Notes: generated by a model not told the origin, from the letters alone. DNA of 64,000 nt from Nostoc sp. ATCC 53789 (GCF_009873495.1 NZ_CP046703.1:2604001-2668000); one strand, 5' to 3'; shown: positions 28,254 to 37,580, counted from the first letter of the stretch. Made by a program: numbers and translations.

Positions 28254-29021
28254 TTAGGCTAATATTCTTTGGGGGATGATAATGTAGCCTGTGGTGCGAT
28301 CGCCTAATACTAAGTTGCGTTGTTCTCCCCAATACCACCAGTATGCGGCAACATAGGCGCAAATTAAGCTATCTAATTGATCTTCAACTGCTTTCAGGGC
28401 TGCGCCTGTGGTGGGGATTTTGGAAGGAAACGTAGACGCACCAGCGGCTTGCCGTAGGCTACCGCAGAGGCGCAGAGAACGCAGAGGAGGAGAAAGAGAG
28501 GGGAGGATATCGAGAAGATAATTTTGGAGTTTGATTAGTTCTAGGCGACGCTCAGTGAGTCGTCCTTTTTTGTATTTGAGGATGCGTTCTAAGTTGAATA
28601 GGTTAACGATTGCTGGGTGAGGGAAGACTTCTATTTGATATCTGCTAAGTTTTTGCGGTTCAATGGTAGGTGCGTGGGCAAAACCACGTGATTCTAATTC
28701 TAAACCAAAGTTGATGGTGCGATCGGCGAAGGGTAGGTTTTGATTAGCTGGGTAGCAGCCTGCATGATATTTGCCAAAGTACTTGTGGCTGAGTTTGTCG
28801 GGGAGGCGGCTTCCGGTGGCGTTGGGTATGAGGGTAGGTGCATCTACGGCGATGATGGCTGGTTCGTCTGGTTGGACGCTGCGATCGATCCAGGTGAGGA
28901 TGTCTGCAATAGCTTCTTTGCGGTCTAGATCGAGTAGTTGCAGTTGTCCATCTATCCATTCTAAACAGCATAGTCCACTTGGTTGCGATCGCCAGCCTAA
29001 ATCAATGCCAATAAATTTCAT
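28254..29021 (-). CDS. DUF429 protein with a repeat-derived insert
   Basis: 255 residues from the ATG at 29021 (an ATG two codons earlier is also possible). The N-terminus MKFIGIDLGW and the later Asp in AVDAPTLIPN are typical of DUF429, an RNase H-like fold family of unknown function. Near residues 180-210 the protein reads LRSLRLCGSLRQAAGAST, which is encoded by a common dispersed repeat (TGCGTTCTCTGCGCCTCTGC and GTAGACGC...GCGGCTTGCCGTAGG on the other strand, about 28430-28490). The frame is kept, so the gene may still work. Confidence 0.82.
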   Translation of the reverse strand: MKFIGIDLGWRSQPSGLCCLEWIDGQLQLLDLDRKEAIADILTWIDRSVQPDEPAIIAVDAPTLIPNATGSRLPDKLSHKYFGKYHAGCYPANQNLPFADRTINFGLELESRGFAHAPTIEPQKLSRYQIEVFPHPAIVNLFNLERILKYKKGRLTERRLELIKLQNYLLDILPSLSPPLRSLRLCGSLRQAAGASTFPSKIPTTGAALKAVEDQLDSLICAYVAAYWWYWGEQRNLVLGDRTTGYIIIPQRILA

Positions 29022-29172
29022 TGTCATAACATGAATTTGCGATTATTTTCGCATTTTCAGGCTACCATTTACCTAAATTTACTTGCTAAAAATTGTGAGA
29101 AATAATCTTATAATCTGAAATAGCTTGTCTTAATTTATTTTATCTGGCAATAAATTAATCAAGATTATTCCA

Positions 29173-30438
29173 ATGAAAATATTATTTTTACATCCCAATT
29201 TTCCTTCACAATTTCGCAATCTAGCGACAGTTTTAGGTAAAGATCCTAATTGCAAAGTCGTCTTTGGAACAAATCGTCGTGAAGGGGAAATACCTGGCGT
29301 TTTTAAAGCTATTTACACTCCTTCTCGTGAAGCTGCTCCCCAAACTCACCATTACGTTCGCAACCTAGAAAATGCTGTTCTCACCGCGCAGGCTGTCTAT
29401 CGCGTGTCCGAAAAATTAAAAGCTGAGGGTTTCTTTCCAGATATAGTTTATGGTCATTCTGGTTGGGGCCCGACTTTATTTATGAAAGATGTTTTTCCCA
29501 AAGCAGAATTATTGTGTTATTTCGAGTGGTTTTATCACGCTCACGGTTCGGATGCAGATTTTGATCCCAATGAACCATTGAATGCTGATGATGAATGCCG
29601 TATCCGCGTGAAAAATGCACCGATTTTGACTGATTTATATAGCTGCGATCGCGGTCTTTCTCCCACTAATTGGCAGCGTCACCAGTTTCCCAAAGAATAT
29701 CATAGCAAAATCACTGTACTTCATGATGGTATTGATACCAATTATTTTGTCCCCAAGCCAGACGCAAAGTTAGTTTTACCAAGAATAAATCTTGACCTTT
29801 CTTATGTCGAAGAGTTGGTAACTTATGTGGGACGGGGAATGGAACCTTATAGAGGATTTCCACAGTTTATGGAAACGGTGGCACTAATTCAACAGCGAAG
29901 ACCTAACTGTCATGTAGTAGTTGTGGGAGAAGATAGGGTGGCTTATGGGAAGAATCTCCCCGATGGTCAAACTTATAAACAGTTAATGCTAGAAAAATTA
30001 AAATCATCTTTAGATTTATCGAGGCTGCACTTTACAGATAGACTACCTTACAATGAGTATCTTCAGGTTTTACAAGCTTCTTCTGCTCATATTTATTTAA
30101 CCCGTCCTTTTGTTTTATCCTGGTCAATGTTAGAAGTAATGGCAGCAGGATGTTTACTAATAGCTTCTAAGACTCCGCCAGTATTGGAGGTCATCCACGA
30201 TGGGGTGAATGGATTGTTGGTAGATTTCTTTTCTCCCCAGGATATTGCTAATCGGGTTGAAGAGGCGCTGAATCATCCTCAAGAGATGAAAAAAATTCGT
30301 GCGAATGCGCGAGAGACTATTTTGAAGCGTTATGATTTAGCCAAACTGTTACCACAGCATTTGCAATGGATGTTTGCTGGTAAAAATTCTGAGAGTTTAA
30401 AAAAGCGCTCAGTTTCTAAGGGATTTGGAAGAAATTAG
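29173..30438 (+). CDS. Glycosyltransferase family 4 protein
   Basis: 421 residues. The N-terminal half starts MKILFLHPNFPSQFRNLA, a GT4-type (GT-B fold) opening; the second half has YVGRGMEPYRG, a donor-binding HVVVVGED, RLPYNEYLQVLQASSAHIYLTRPFVLSWSMLEVMAAG with the E-x7-E type motif, and HDGVNGLLVDFFSP. It resembles a subgroup often seen near capsule and sheath genes in cyanobacteria. The sugar and acceptor are unknown. The stop is followed by GTCATTGG repeats. Confidence 0.9.
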   Translation: MKILFLHPNFPSQFRNLATVLGKDPNCKVVFGTNRREGEIPGVFKAIYTPSREAAPQTHHYVRNLENAVLTAQAVYRVSEKLKAEGFFPDIVYGHSGWGPTLFMKDVFPKAELLCYFEWFYHAHGSDADFDPNEPLNADDECRIRVKNAPILTDLYSCDRGLSPTNWQRHQFPKEYHSKITVLHDGIDTNYFVPKPDAKLVLPRINLDLSYVEELVTYVGRGMEPYRGFPQFMETVALIQQRRPNCHVVVVGEDRVAYGKNLPDGQTYKQLMLEKLKSSLDLSRLHFTDRLPYNEYLQVLQASSAHIYLTRPFVLSWSMLEVMAAGCLLIASKTPPVLEVIHDGVNGLLVDFFSPQDIANRVEEALNHPQEMKKIRANARETILKRYDLAKLLPQHLQWMFAGKNSESLKKRSVSKGFGRN

Positions 30439-30695
30439 ATGTTATTGGTCATTGGTCATTTGTCATTTGTCATTGGTCTCTTGCATAAATATTTTTTTGT
30501 CTCACGCGAAGGCTCGACGAAGATCGTGAAAATAACGATTTTTACAAGATAGTTTAATTTTATTGTGCCAACTTAACTGATCAAAGTAATTAGCGATCGC
30601 TAATTCCTTCCCGACAATTTACCTTGTGAGGATGGTTACTATAGTTACAACTGGGAAAAAAGTAACTTACCAGCCCAAGATTACCTATAATCTTT

Positions 30696-31460
30696 ATGAC
30701 AAACACTATTTCAATTAACGATTCTCTGGTTCCTAATCCTCTACCGAAACCAGCAATCATTCGACTAGAAAACATTTTCAAGATTTATGGTAGTGGCGAA
30801 ACAGAGGTACGAGCGCTGAATGATGTCAACCTAATTGTGGAACAGGGCGAATATTGTGCAATCATGGGCCCTTCAGGTTCTGGTAAATCCACAGCCATGA
30901 ATATTATCGGTTGTTTAGACCGTCCGACAATGGGACATTATTACTTAGATAATCTTGATGTAGCCCAAATGGACGATCGCTCATTGGCGCATATCCGTAA
31001 TAAAAAACTGGGGTTTGTGTTTCAACAATTTCACCTATTGCCCCAACTAACAGCATTAGAAAATGTGATACTGCCAATGCTGTATGCTGGTGTGAATCCA
31101 AAAGAAAGAAGCGATCGCGCCACAATTGCATTGACGCGAGTCGGTTTAGCAAATCGCCTCAACAACAAACCAACTCAACTATCTGGGGGGCAACAACAAA
31201 GAGTAGCGATCGCACGAGCCATTGTCAATCGTCCTGTAGTACTCCTAGCCGATGAACCCACAGGCGCACTTGATTCGCGCACAACCCAAGAAGTCTTAGA
31301 TATCTTTAGCGAACTCAATGCCAGTGGAATCACTGTTGTCATGGTGACACATGAGCCAGAAGTTGCCCGTCAAACCCAGCGCATCGTTTGGTTCCGCGAT
31401 GGTCAAGTGGTACATTCTAACCTCACCCCAAGCGACTTGAGTCAGTTGGCTGTCTCATAA
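30696..31460 (+). CDS. MacB/DevA-type ABC ATPase, orphan
   Basis: 254 residues. Walker [11 protein letters not shown]-loop [18 protein letters not shown], signature [14 protein letters not shown], Walker [14 protein letters not shown] and His in VTHE. The sequence is of the LolD/MacB/DevA group, which pairs with FtsX-like permeases for export through the envelope, including heterocyst glycolipids for DevA. No permease or membrane-fusion gene adjoins it here, so the partner is elsewhere. A long hairpin follows. Confidence 0.9.
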   Translation: MTNTISINDSLVPNPLPKPAIIRLENIFKIYGSGETEVRALNDVNLIVEQGEYCAIMGPSGSGKSTAMNIIGCLDRPTMGHYYLDNLDVAQMDDRSLAHIRNKKLGFVFQQFHLLPQLTALENVILPMLYAGVNPKERSDRATIALTRVGLANRLNNKPTQLSGGQQQRVAIARAIVNRPVVLLADEPTGALDSRTTQEVLDIFSELNASGITVVMVTHEPEVARQTQRIVWFRDGQVVHSNLTPSDLSQLAVS

Positions 31461-31466
31461 GTTATA

Positions 31467-31549
31467 AAAGTCCGCTTTCCTTCTCTAAGAGAGGCTGTCC
31501 AACGGAACGCTACTCGTAGCTTGGCACAGCGTAGGAGGAAGCGGACTTT
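31467..31549. repeat. Inverted repeat behind the ABC ATPase
   Basis: AAAGTCCGCTTTCC at 31467-31480 pairs with GGAGGAAGCGGACTTT at the right end; the loop carries GGAACGCTACTCGTAGC, itself self-complementary in part. It may end transcripts from both convergent sides. Confidence 0.65.
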
Positions 31550-31585
31550 GTTAGTGTAGCCGAGACTTCTAGCTGCCAGTCCCGA

Positions 31586-32116
31586 TTACAAACTCGACGT
31601 TTTTCCAGTTTCTGCTTGCGTTGCGATCGGCTTAACATCGGTGTAACCCACTTCACCCGCTATTGTCCGAAACACGGAAATTTGCTCGTCAAAATCTAGT
31701 TTTTCAATCTGGGAAACCAGATCGTTAATTGCCTTACTTGGCTCGTAGCTACCTGGTAAGTCAACTACTTGATTCCCCATAGCTACCGCCCAAGCATACC
31801 AAACTAACAGCTGGTTGTTTTCTTTTATCGCCCCATAAGCACGGGAATATTCTGTATCTTTGCGGTTAACAATATCCCGCATAATATCTAGTTGTTGCTC
31901 ATCTGATAATTCAAAAAAGTCTCCTAGCAGAAGTGGTGATAATTCTGGTTCAGCAGCAGCAGGAACAGCTGGCGTAATAGAATCACCCATTTTTTTATAA
32001 ACCAAATAGAACCAAGCTAATTTTGCATCGGTATCTAAATTGTTAAACGCATCCACCAATTTTTGAGTTTCATTGCTCTGAGCTTGAGAAATAGTTTTAT
32101 CGTAACTTGCAGTCAT
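31586..32116 (-). CDS. Helical carotenoid protein (OCP N-domain homologue)
   Basis: 176 residues. It matches only the all-helical N-terminal half of OCP: LAWFYLVYKKMGDSITPA aligns with the ALLWFAYTEMGRSIT segment of the OCP encoded at 49177, and IMRDIVNRKDTEYSRAYGAIKENNQLLVWYAWA aligns with its carotenoid-facing second bundle. There is no linker to, and no copy of, the NTF2-like C-domain. Such HCPs bind one carotenoid; some quench singlet oxygen or phycobilisomes. Which HCP clade this is cannot be set without a tree. A CTDH lies 2.7 kb away on the other strand. Confidence 0.9.
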   Translation of the reverse strand: MTASYDKTISQAQSNETQKLVDAFNNLDTDAKLAWFYLVYKKMGDSITPAVPAAAEPELSPLLLGDFFELSDEQQLDIMRDIVNRKDTEYSRAYGAIKENNQLLVWYAWAVAMGNQVVDLPGSYEPSKAINDLVSQIEKLDFDEQISVFRTIAGEVGYTDVKPIATQAETGKTSSL

Positions 32117-32338
32117 AATTTTATTTCCAAAGAAATTTTACACGCTAAACTAAGGCTTACCAAAGTTTGAGCATCAGCTTCTACTATCGAGAGAAAGATT
32201 TATGTTAATTGCAAATTTCAGCTTTAATCTATCTTTTAATAGACGTAAAGTCTCTCCCCAGGGAGCATGAAAATAGCTAATTACCTTGTTATGCTTTTTC
32301 AAGTAAGCAATAAAAAATTTAACTTAAGGATTTTAATT

Positions 32339-32713
32339 ATGCCTGATGAAGTAAAGCCCAATGTTAATGAAGCTCCCACCCATGATGCTCAATTAGCTGC
32401 CGAAAACATCGCTAGTGGTGAAGAAAAAGCGCCAAAAGTTGATTTTGATGCTGACTATGCAGCTGCACAACAATTTAGCGTGAGTGAAGTTGATCGTACT
32501 GGTGAAGGTGCAGCAGCAGCCGAAGCAGCCACAGCACCTAAATATCAAACCTCTAAGCCAGAAGAGACAAAAATTGAAGCGCAGTCAACTGGTAATCCTG
32601 ACGATTATGCAGAGTTAGCAAAGGAAGTTGGGAATTCTAGAACTGAAGGTGTGACTAATGTCAGTGATGAACTAGTACAAAAAGCTTTGGAAAAGGGTCA
32701 ACCGAAAAAGTAA
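32339..32713 (+). CDS. Disordered acidic protein, unknown
   Basis: 124 residues from the ATG at 32339, which has AAGGA eight bases upstream; the frame is open further 5'. Rich in Glu, Asp, Ala, Lys and Pro, with no Cys and no Trp, so likely disordered. Sequence such as AAENIASGEEKAPKVDFDADYAAAQQFS is not repetitive. No family is recognised. It starts 223 bases from the divergent HCP gene and lies between the HCP and the QueG fusion. Confidence 0.7.
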   Translation: MPDEVKPNVNEAPTHDAQLAAENIASGEEKAPKVDFDADYAAAQQFSVSEVDRTGEGAAAAEAATAPKYQTSKPEETKIEAQSTGNPDDYAELAKEVGNSRTEGVTNVSDELVQKALEKGQPKK

Positions 32714-32754
32714 TTTTTGCTAATCCAATATTTAGACATCTGGTGAAAAAGAAC

Positions 32755-32783
32755 GTAGAGACCTAGCAATGCTAGGTCTCTAC
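32755..32783. repeat. Near-perfect hairpin GTAGAGACCTAGC
   Basis: 14-bp stem GTAGAGACCTAGCA with one central base. This is a member of the GTAGAGAC...GTCTCTAC hairpin repeats common in cyanobacteria. A partial unit (ATGCTAGGTTTCTA) follows. It lies between two convergent genes and could end transcripts. Confidence 0.7.
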
Positions 32784-32846
32784 AATGCTAGGTTTCTAAA
32801 ATGGTTATGGATAACGCATATTTAATTTATGGAGATATTTATATAA

Positions 32847-34454
32847 TTAATAACCATTCATCACTTCTAGCAGTTCGCTAGGTTGGTGAATCAAATAATC
32901 TGGATTTTGTTTAGCTAATACTTCCGATGAATTAAAGCCCCAAGCTACTGCGATTACTTGGATATTTGCTTTCTTTGATGCTTCTATATCTCTGGTTTCA
33001 TCTCCGACATAAATAACTTCTTGGGGTTTGAGTTGCTTTTGCCTCAATACATTATTGATTATGGTTGTTTTGCCAAAAATTGTAATTCCTGAGTAGATGA
33101 AATCAAACAGATGATTTAAATCATTGATTGTGAGAAATTGGGTAACGTTATCTTTAGAATTAGAAGTGATAATACCCAGTTTATATCCTTGATTTTGCAG
33201 TTCTATTAATGCTTCTTTAATTCCCGGAATTGGTTTTAATTCGGGAATTTTGTCTTTTAATTCCCCTTTAACTTTTTTAACTAAAAAAGGTATTTTAAAT
33301 AGAGAAACTCCTGAGAACTTAATAATTTCCCTAGATGTTAAGTTTTTAAGGAGGGCTAATTGCTCTGGGCTGATGTGTCTATAACCAAAGTCTACAGCTA
33401 GACGATTGGCAATACTTACAAGGGCATCTACTGTATCAGCAATTGTGCCATCAAAATCAAAAATAATTACTTTCGGGGTCATTATTTGCCTGGATGCGTC
33501 AAGATTAGCTAGGGCGTTGCGTCGTAACATTTCTGGCTTAATCCGCCGCAAGGCAGATGCTGGAAATCGTTTATCCCACTCCTGGTCTGAGATTTGGGCT
33601 AATTCTAGCAGTTTGGGAGCAATATTCCCAGGATAAGGCTGAAACTCTGGAATATCAGTTGCTTGGGCAAAACGTTGATTCCAAGGACAAACGTCTTGAC
33701 AAATATCACAACCAGCAACCCAGCCTTGTAAATGAGGTGCGATCGCCTCTGGCAGTTCTTTGTCCCGATTTTCAATTGTATGATAGGCGATGCAGCGATT
33801 AGCATCCACAACAAAAGGCTGAGTAATTGCACCTGTAGGACAAGCCTGAAGACAACGAGTACAGCTACCGCAGTGTTCTGTATGCGGGCGATCGCTCTCT
33901 AGCTCCAAATTGGTTAACACTTCTCCCAAAAATACCCAAGAGCCATATTCTCGTGTAATCACATTACCATTCTTGGCAATCCAACCAATTCCGGCAAGTT
34001 GAGCCAATACTTTATCTTGTACTGGGCCAGTGTCTGCATAATAACGAACTCTTACACTTTCATCTAGTGATTCCAGCCATGTAGATAGCTGCTTGAGTTT
34101 TTTATGCATCACCTTGTGATAATCTCTTCCCCAACCATAACGGGAAATTTTGGCATATTCTTCGCCTTCTCCTGACGGAGACGCTCCGCGAACGGGACGT
34201 TGATGTGGTGTGTAGTAATTTAGCGCCACACACACTAGCGATCGCGCTTCTGGCATCACTAAGCGGATATTTTGACGTTTTGGGTTAGCCATCCATTCCA
34301 TATCGGCGTGATAACCCAGTTCAATCCATGCTTGTAACCTCTGCGCTTCTGTGGCATCTATGCTATCTACAGCAGCAATTCCAACTTTGTGAAAGCCCAA
34401 CTCGCTGGCTTTTTCTTTCACCACACTACTGCTTGTTACAGAATACTGACTCAT
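32847..34454 (-). CDS. queG: Epoxyqueuosine reductase fused to a HAD hydrolase
   Basis: 535 residues from the ATG at 34454; 11 more if the upstream codon is used. Residues about 1-325 are QueG, which reduces epoxyqueuosine to queuosine in tRNA with cobalamin and two 4Fe-4S clusters: CGSCTRCLQACPTGAI, RCIAYHT and CDICQDVCPWN give the eight Cys. From MTPKVIIFDFDGTIADT on, about 210 residues form a HAD phosphatase of the phosphoglycolate-phosphatase type (DxD motif DFDGT, later TSNS and GDETRDIEAS). The internal Met fits the start of a once separate gene. Within QueG, RPVRGASPSGEGEE is encoded by a dispersed repeat (34164-34200). Confidence 0.9.
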   Translation of the reverse strand: MSQYSVTSSSVVKEKASELGFHKVGIAAVDSIDATEAQRLQAWIELGYHADMEWMANPKRQNIRLVMPEARSLVCVALNYYTPHQRPVRGASPSGEGEEYAKISRYGWGRDYHKVMHKKLKQLSTWLESLDESVRVRYYADTGPVQDKVLAQLAGIGWIAKNGNVITREYGSWVFLGEVLTNLELESDRPHTEHCGSCTRCLQACPTGAITQPFVVDANRCIAYHTIENRDKELPEAIAPHLQGWVAGCDICQDVCPWNQRFAQATDIPEFQPYPGNIAPKLLELAQISDQEWDKRFPASALRRIKPEMLRRNALANLDASRQIMTPKVIIFDFDGTIADTVDALVSIANRLAVDFGYRHISPEQLALLKNLTSREIIKFSGVSLFKIPFLVKKVKGELKDKIPELKPIPGIKEALIELQNQGYKLGIITSNSKDNVTQFLTINDLNHLFDFIYSGITIFGKTTIINNVLRQKQLKPQEVIYVGDETRDIEASKKANIQVIAVAWGFNSSEVLAKQNPDYLIHQPSELLEVMNGY

Positions 34455-34797
34455 TTTTTTATTTGGATTTTGCCTAAATAAAGGCAAATAAATTATATAT
34501 TACCTAGTCAATACCTTTAATGAATATTTGTTACTTTTCCTACGTATCAATTTTATCGAGAAATGAAGAAGGCAAGAGGGTAGTATTCCTCCTGCCTCCT
34601 GCCCTCTGCCCTCTGCCTCCTGCCCCCTGCCTTCTGCAATTTTTGCAACACCAATGTAGAGACATTCCATTGCAACATCTCAACTTCCATCGTGAGGAAG
34701 ATTTAACAATATGGAGCAATCTATCTCAAAAGCAGCTTTCTTTTGAGCGATTTTTGTATTGAAATGAATATTCAGTTAGCATAATACAAAGAATTTT
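34455..34797. other. Intergenic, low-complexity tract
   Basis: Holds a CTGCCTCCTGCCCTCTGCC pyrimidine-rich tract near 34590-34640, a common Nostocales repeat, and the CTDH promoter region. An 80-codon plus-strand frame here runs through the repeat and is not a gene. Confidence 0.65.
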
Positions 34798-35229
34798 ATG
34801 ACTTCTGCTGAATTTATATCCCCAGCACAGTTGAAAGAAGAATTCCAGATTGAGGGAATCACAGAAACAAGCGTACTGCGTTATTTTCAAACCTTAAATG
34901 CCGGAGAATTTGAGGCAACTGCTGCCTTATTTGCGGTAGATGGTGTGATGCGTCCACCCTTTGAATCTGATATTGTGGGGACAGATGCGATCGCAGCCTA
35001 CTTAAAACAAGAAGGCCAAAACGTTAAAGCTTACCCCAACACGGCAATCGCCGAGACTTTAGAAACCGGTGAGATTCAAATTCAGGTAGCAGGCAAAGCC
35101 CAAACTTCCTGGTGTAGTGTGAATGTCTTGTGGCTATTTATCCTCAACCAACAACGGCAAATTTTCTATACTAGAATCAAACTTTTAGCTTCTCCCCAAG
35201 AGTTACTTTCTTTACGCCGTGAAAAGTAG
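34798..35229 (+). CDS. CTDH: OCP C-terminal domain homologue
   Basis: 143 residues of the NTF2-like fold. The segments VLRYFQTLNAGEFEATAALFAVDG, MRPPFESDIVGTDAIAAYLKQE and KLLASPQELLSL align with the C-domain of the OCP in this window. Known CTDHs form dimers that bind and hand over carotenoid, for instance to HCPs. Cys106 sits in KAQTSWCSVNVLW, where the OCP reads KVQTPWFGASVGMNIAW, so Phe is replaced by Cys; a Cys at about this place links the dimer by a disulfide in the studied Anabaena protein. The linker and N-domain are absent. Confidence 0.9.
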   Translation: MTSAEFISPAQLKEEFQIEGITETSVLRYFQTLNAGEFEATAALFAVDGVMRPPFESDIVGTDAIAAYLKQEGQNVKAYPNTAIAETLETGEIQIQVAGKAQTSWCSVNVLWLFILNQQRQIFYTRIKLLASPQELLSLRREK

Positions 35230-35313
35230 TAAATAAGTATAATTGTTGAGGAAATGTTTGATATTACCCAAAACAAAATCTAGGCATCAAAAATTCCTAT
35301 AAATAACTTTTGT

Positions 35314-35739
35314 CTATTTGACTAATTCGGGTAAAGTAGCTTGTAACTTGAGACAGTTTGCACCATCAATCTGCAACTCATAGTCTACTTTATCCATCAG
35401 ACGATTCATAATCAGCCAACCATAACCACCTTCTTGTTTTTCCAAAGGGTTGGGAGCGTAGTAGTTAGACATATCAAAGCCTTCGCCGTAGTCCCAAACT
35501 TCTAAGGCCAGATCCCGGTCTTTCACTTCCAAACGCAGTAAAATTGGTAAATTTGGTTTGTCCTTGTGGGCATGACGGACTGCATTTGAGTAGGCTTCCA
35601 CCAAAGCCAGTCTCAAACGACTTGATTGCCGTGACCAATCCACGGATTCTCCTAGCTGAATTTTCAAACATCCCAGCAACCAGTTTTCGACAATATTCAG
35701 AAAATTCAAGTCACTTGGTACATGAAGCTCACTTTTCAT
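35314..35739 (-). CDS. RsbW-like anti-sigma factor kinase
   Basis: 141 residues from the ATG at 35739, which follows the stop of the phosphatase gene by three bases, so translation is probably coupled. GHKL-type ATPase motifs: ALVEAYSNAVRHAH (N-box), VWDYGEGFD (G1) and EGGYGWLIMNRLMD (G2). Such proteins hold a sigma factor or other partner and phosphorylate a STAS antagonist. No STAS gene is present in the window. Confidence 0.88.
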   Translation of the reverse strand: MKSELHVPSDLNFLNIVENWLLGCLKIQLGESVDWSRQSSRLRLALVEAYSNAVRHAHKDKPNLPILLRLEVKDRDLALEVWDYGEGFDMSNYYAPNPLEKQEGGYGWLIMNRLMDKVDYELQIDGANCLKLQATLPELVK

Positions 35740-35742
35740 CAC

Positions 35743-37416
35743 TTATAAAATCTCCAGTGAAAGTATAGTTTGATCGTCTTCTTGAATGTGGTTATCTGCC
35801 TGGATGCGAGCTAGTAAATGGTTGAGAGAAAGTGGTTGTTCTTCTTGTTGTAACAGTTGCCAAAGACCATCTTGGTTCAGCATAGAACGGTTAACTGCCT
35901 CAGCACTAGACCCGTTTTTTACTGTTAAATCAGAATCATTTGAGATCGTTGCTTCTGTAATACCATCACTGGCGAGTAATAATGTGTCTCCAGTAGCGAG
36001 AACCAAACGACCAGACTGTGCCTGCCACTTGGGTAAGATTCCCAAAGGAACACTGCGGACTTTCAGGTAATTAGGATTGTCGCCTAAAGCGTCTTGGCGT
36101 GACCATAACAGTGGATAAATATGACCGGCATTCGTGTAGACGAGTTCCTTAGTACTAGGGGTATAACAGGCTAACACAAGAGTAATGAAATAATTGTTGC
36201 TAATTAAATCTTCACTCAGAGCATGATTGAGGTTTTGCATAACCACATTCGGCTCGGCTGGTGTTTCTTGAGATAATTCCCGGCGTAAAACTGAAATAAT
36301 ACTAGCCATAAATAAAGCAGCTGGGACACCCTTACCAGAGACATCACCTACTGCTAACCACAAGTCCCCTTTGGGATGAACAAACACTTCAAAGAAATCG
36401 CCTCCTACTTCCCGCGCCGGGTAGCAGCAGGCTTGCACTTTTACACCCTTGATATCAGGTAAACTTTGGCGTAGCAAATTGTATTGAATTTGCCGAGCCA
36501 CCTCCAACTCATTATGAATCTGCTGTTGCTTTTCTTGGAGACGCTGGTAAAGTTTTGCTTGAGAGAGAGCTAAGGCTGCTTGTTCGGCAACACCTGCAAT
36601 TAGTTGGATGTCTTCGTCTTGCCAAGGGCGATCGCGTCCCCATTGGTGAAGGGCCAGCACAGCCAACAAATGCTGCTGGTAGCTAAGTGGTACAACCAAA
36701 TGGTGACAGGGGTTGCCCTCGTATATTTCTTGAGTAAGTTGATAATGACGGGTTTCCAGCACTTTTTCAATTAAAATACTGGGGTCGAAGAAGCAATCTA
36801 ATGCATTGGATTTAGGATCGTAGTATGAAAACTCATCTTGGATCAGGCGATCGCCCTCTACTGGTCTGAGCAAGCAACTGCTAGCGTCAAATGTTTGTCC
36901 AATGGTTGCGACAATTTTTTGCAGCATACTGTCGTAGTCTAAAGACTCACGAATTGCGGTTGTTACGGCATTAAACAAAGATTCTCGCCGTAGGGCCCGA
37001 CGCAACTCTTGGGTGCGCTTCTTGACTACACGATATGTATCAGTCGCTTGCTCAACTAATGCCCTGAGTTTATCTGGATTCCACGGTTTGGTAATATACT
37101 TGAACACCTGACCGGAGTTAATGGCATCCACTAAATCTTCGACATCAGTAAAACCAGTTAACAAAATCCGGATCGTGTCAGGAAAGCGCTCTACTGTCCG
37201 ACTAAAAAATTCGGTTCCATTCATTTCTGGCATTCTTTGGTCAGAAATAATCACCGCCATTTCGCCAAATTGATCCAAGATTTCCAGAGCGCCAAAGGCA
37301 TGATTGGCTTTATATACTTGAAAATCTCGTCTAAAAGTGCGGTAGAGTAAATCTAGGTTGTCTGGCTCATCATCTACCACCATGAGCTTAAGTTTTTCGA
37401 CCCCTGTCTCAGCCAT
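35743..37416 (-). CDS. REC-GAF-SpoIIE phosphatase response regulator
   Basis: 557 residues from the ATG at 37416; the open frame runs 29 codons further. Order: a receiver domain (MVVDDEPDN, phospho-Asp in IISDQRMP, Lys in YITKPW), a coiled stretch, a GAF domain (about 160-320), then a PP2C-type SpoIIE domain with EVGGDFFEVF, GDVSGKGVPAALFM and ASDGITEA. It should remove phosphate from a STAS antagonist when its receiver is phosphorylated, so it opposes the RsbW-like kinase encoded directly behind it. Confidence 0.92.
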   Translation of the reverse strand: MAETGVEKLKLMVVDDEPDNLDLLYRTFRRDFQVYKANHAFGALEILDQFGEMAVIISDQRMPEMNGTEFFSRTVERFPDTIRILLTGFTDVEDLVDAINSGQVFKYITKPWNPDKLRALVEQATDTYRVVKKRTQELRRALRRESLFNAVTTAIRESLDYDSMLQKIVATIGQTFDASSCLLRPVEGDRLIQDEFSYYDPKSNALDCFFDPSILIEKVLETRHYQLTQEIYEGNPCHHLVVPLSYQQHLLAVLALHQWGRDRPWQDEDIQLIAGVAEQAALALSQAKLYQRLQEKQQQIHNELEVARQIQYNLLRQSLPDIKGVKVQACCYPAREVGGDFFEVFVHPKGDLWLAVGDVSGKGVPAALFMASIISVLRRELSQETPAEPNVVMQNLNHALSEDLISNNYFITLVLACYTPSTKELVYTNAGHIYPLLWSRQDALGDNPNYLKVRSVPLGILPKWQAQSGRLVLATGDTLLLASDGITEATISNDSDLTVKNGSSAEAVNRSMLNQDGLWQLLQQEEQPLSLNHLLARIQADNHIQEDDQTILSLEIL

Positions 37417-37580
37417 ATTTGACTTTACTTTTGAGATGTTTGAATGGCGATATAGTGTGATGTTTATCCCACATAATAAATCACAGAAAATCAGAGAAGC
37501 CATTCACTTTGAAAATATCACTTTCTCAAAGTTATGAGTTTCCCTTGATCGTTTTCAATTGCTCCACATCAAAATTACCT

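Noticed and set aside
30696..31460. Naming the ATPase devA
   Set aside because: There are no devB/devC genes beside it, and MacB/LolD-type ATPases look alike.
34520..34762. 80-codon plus-strand frame with LPPALCPLPPAPC
   Set aside because: Encoded by the CTGCCTCCTGCC low-complexity repeat; no coding features.
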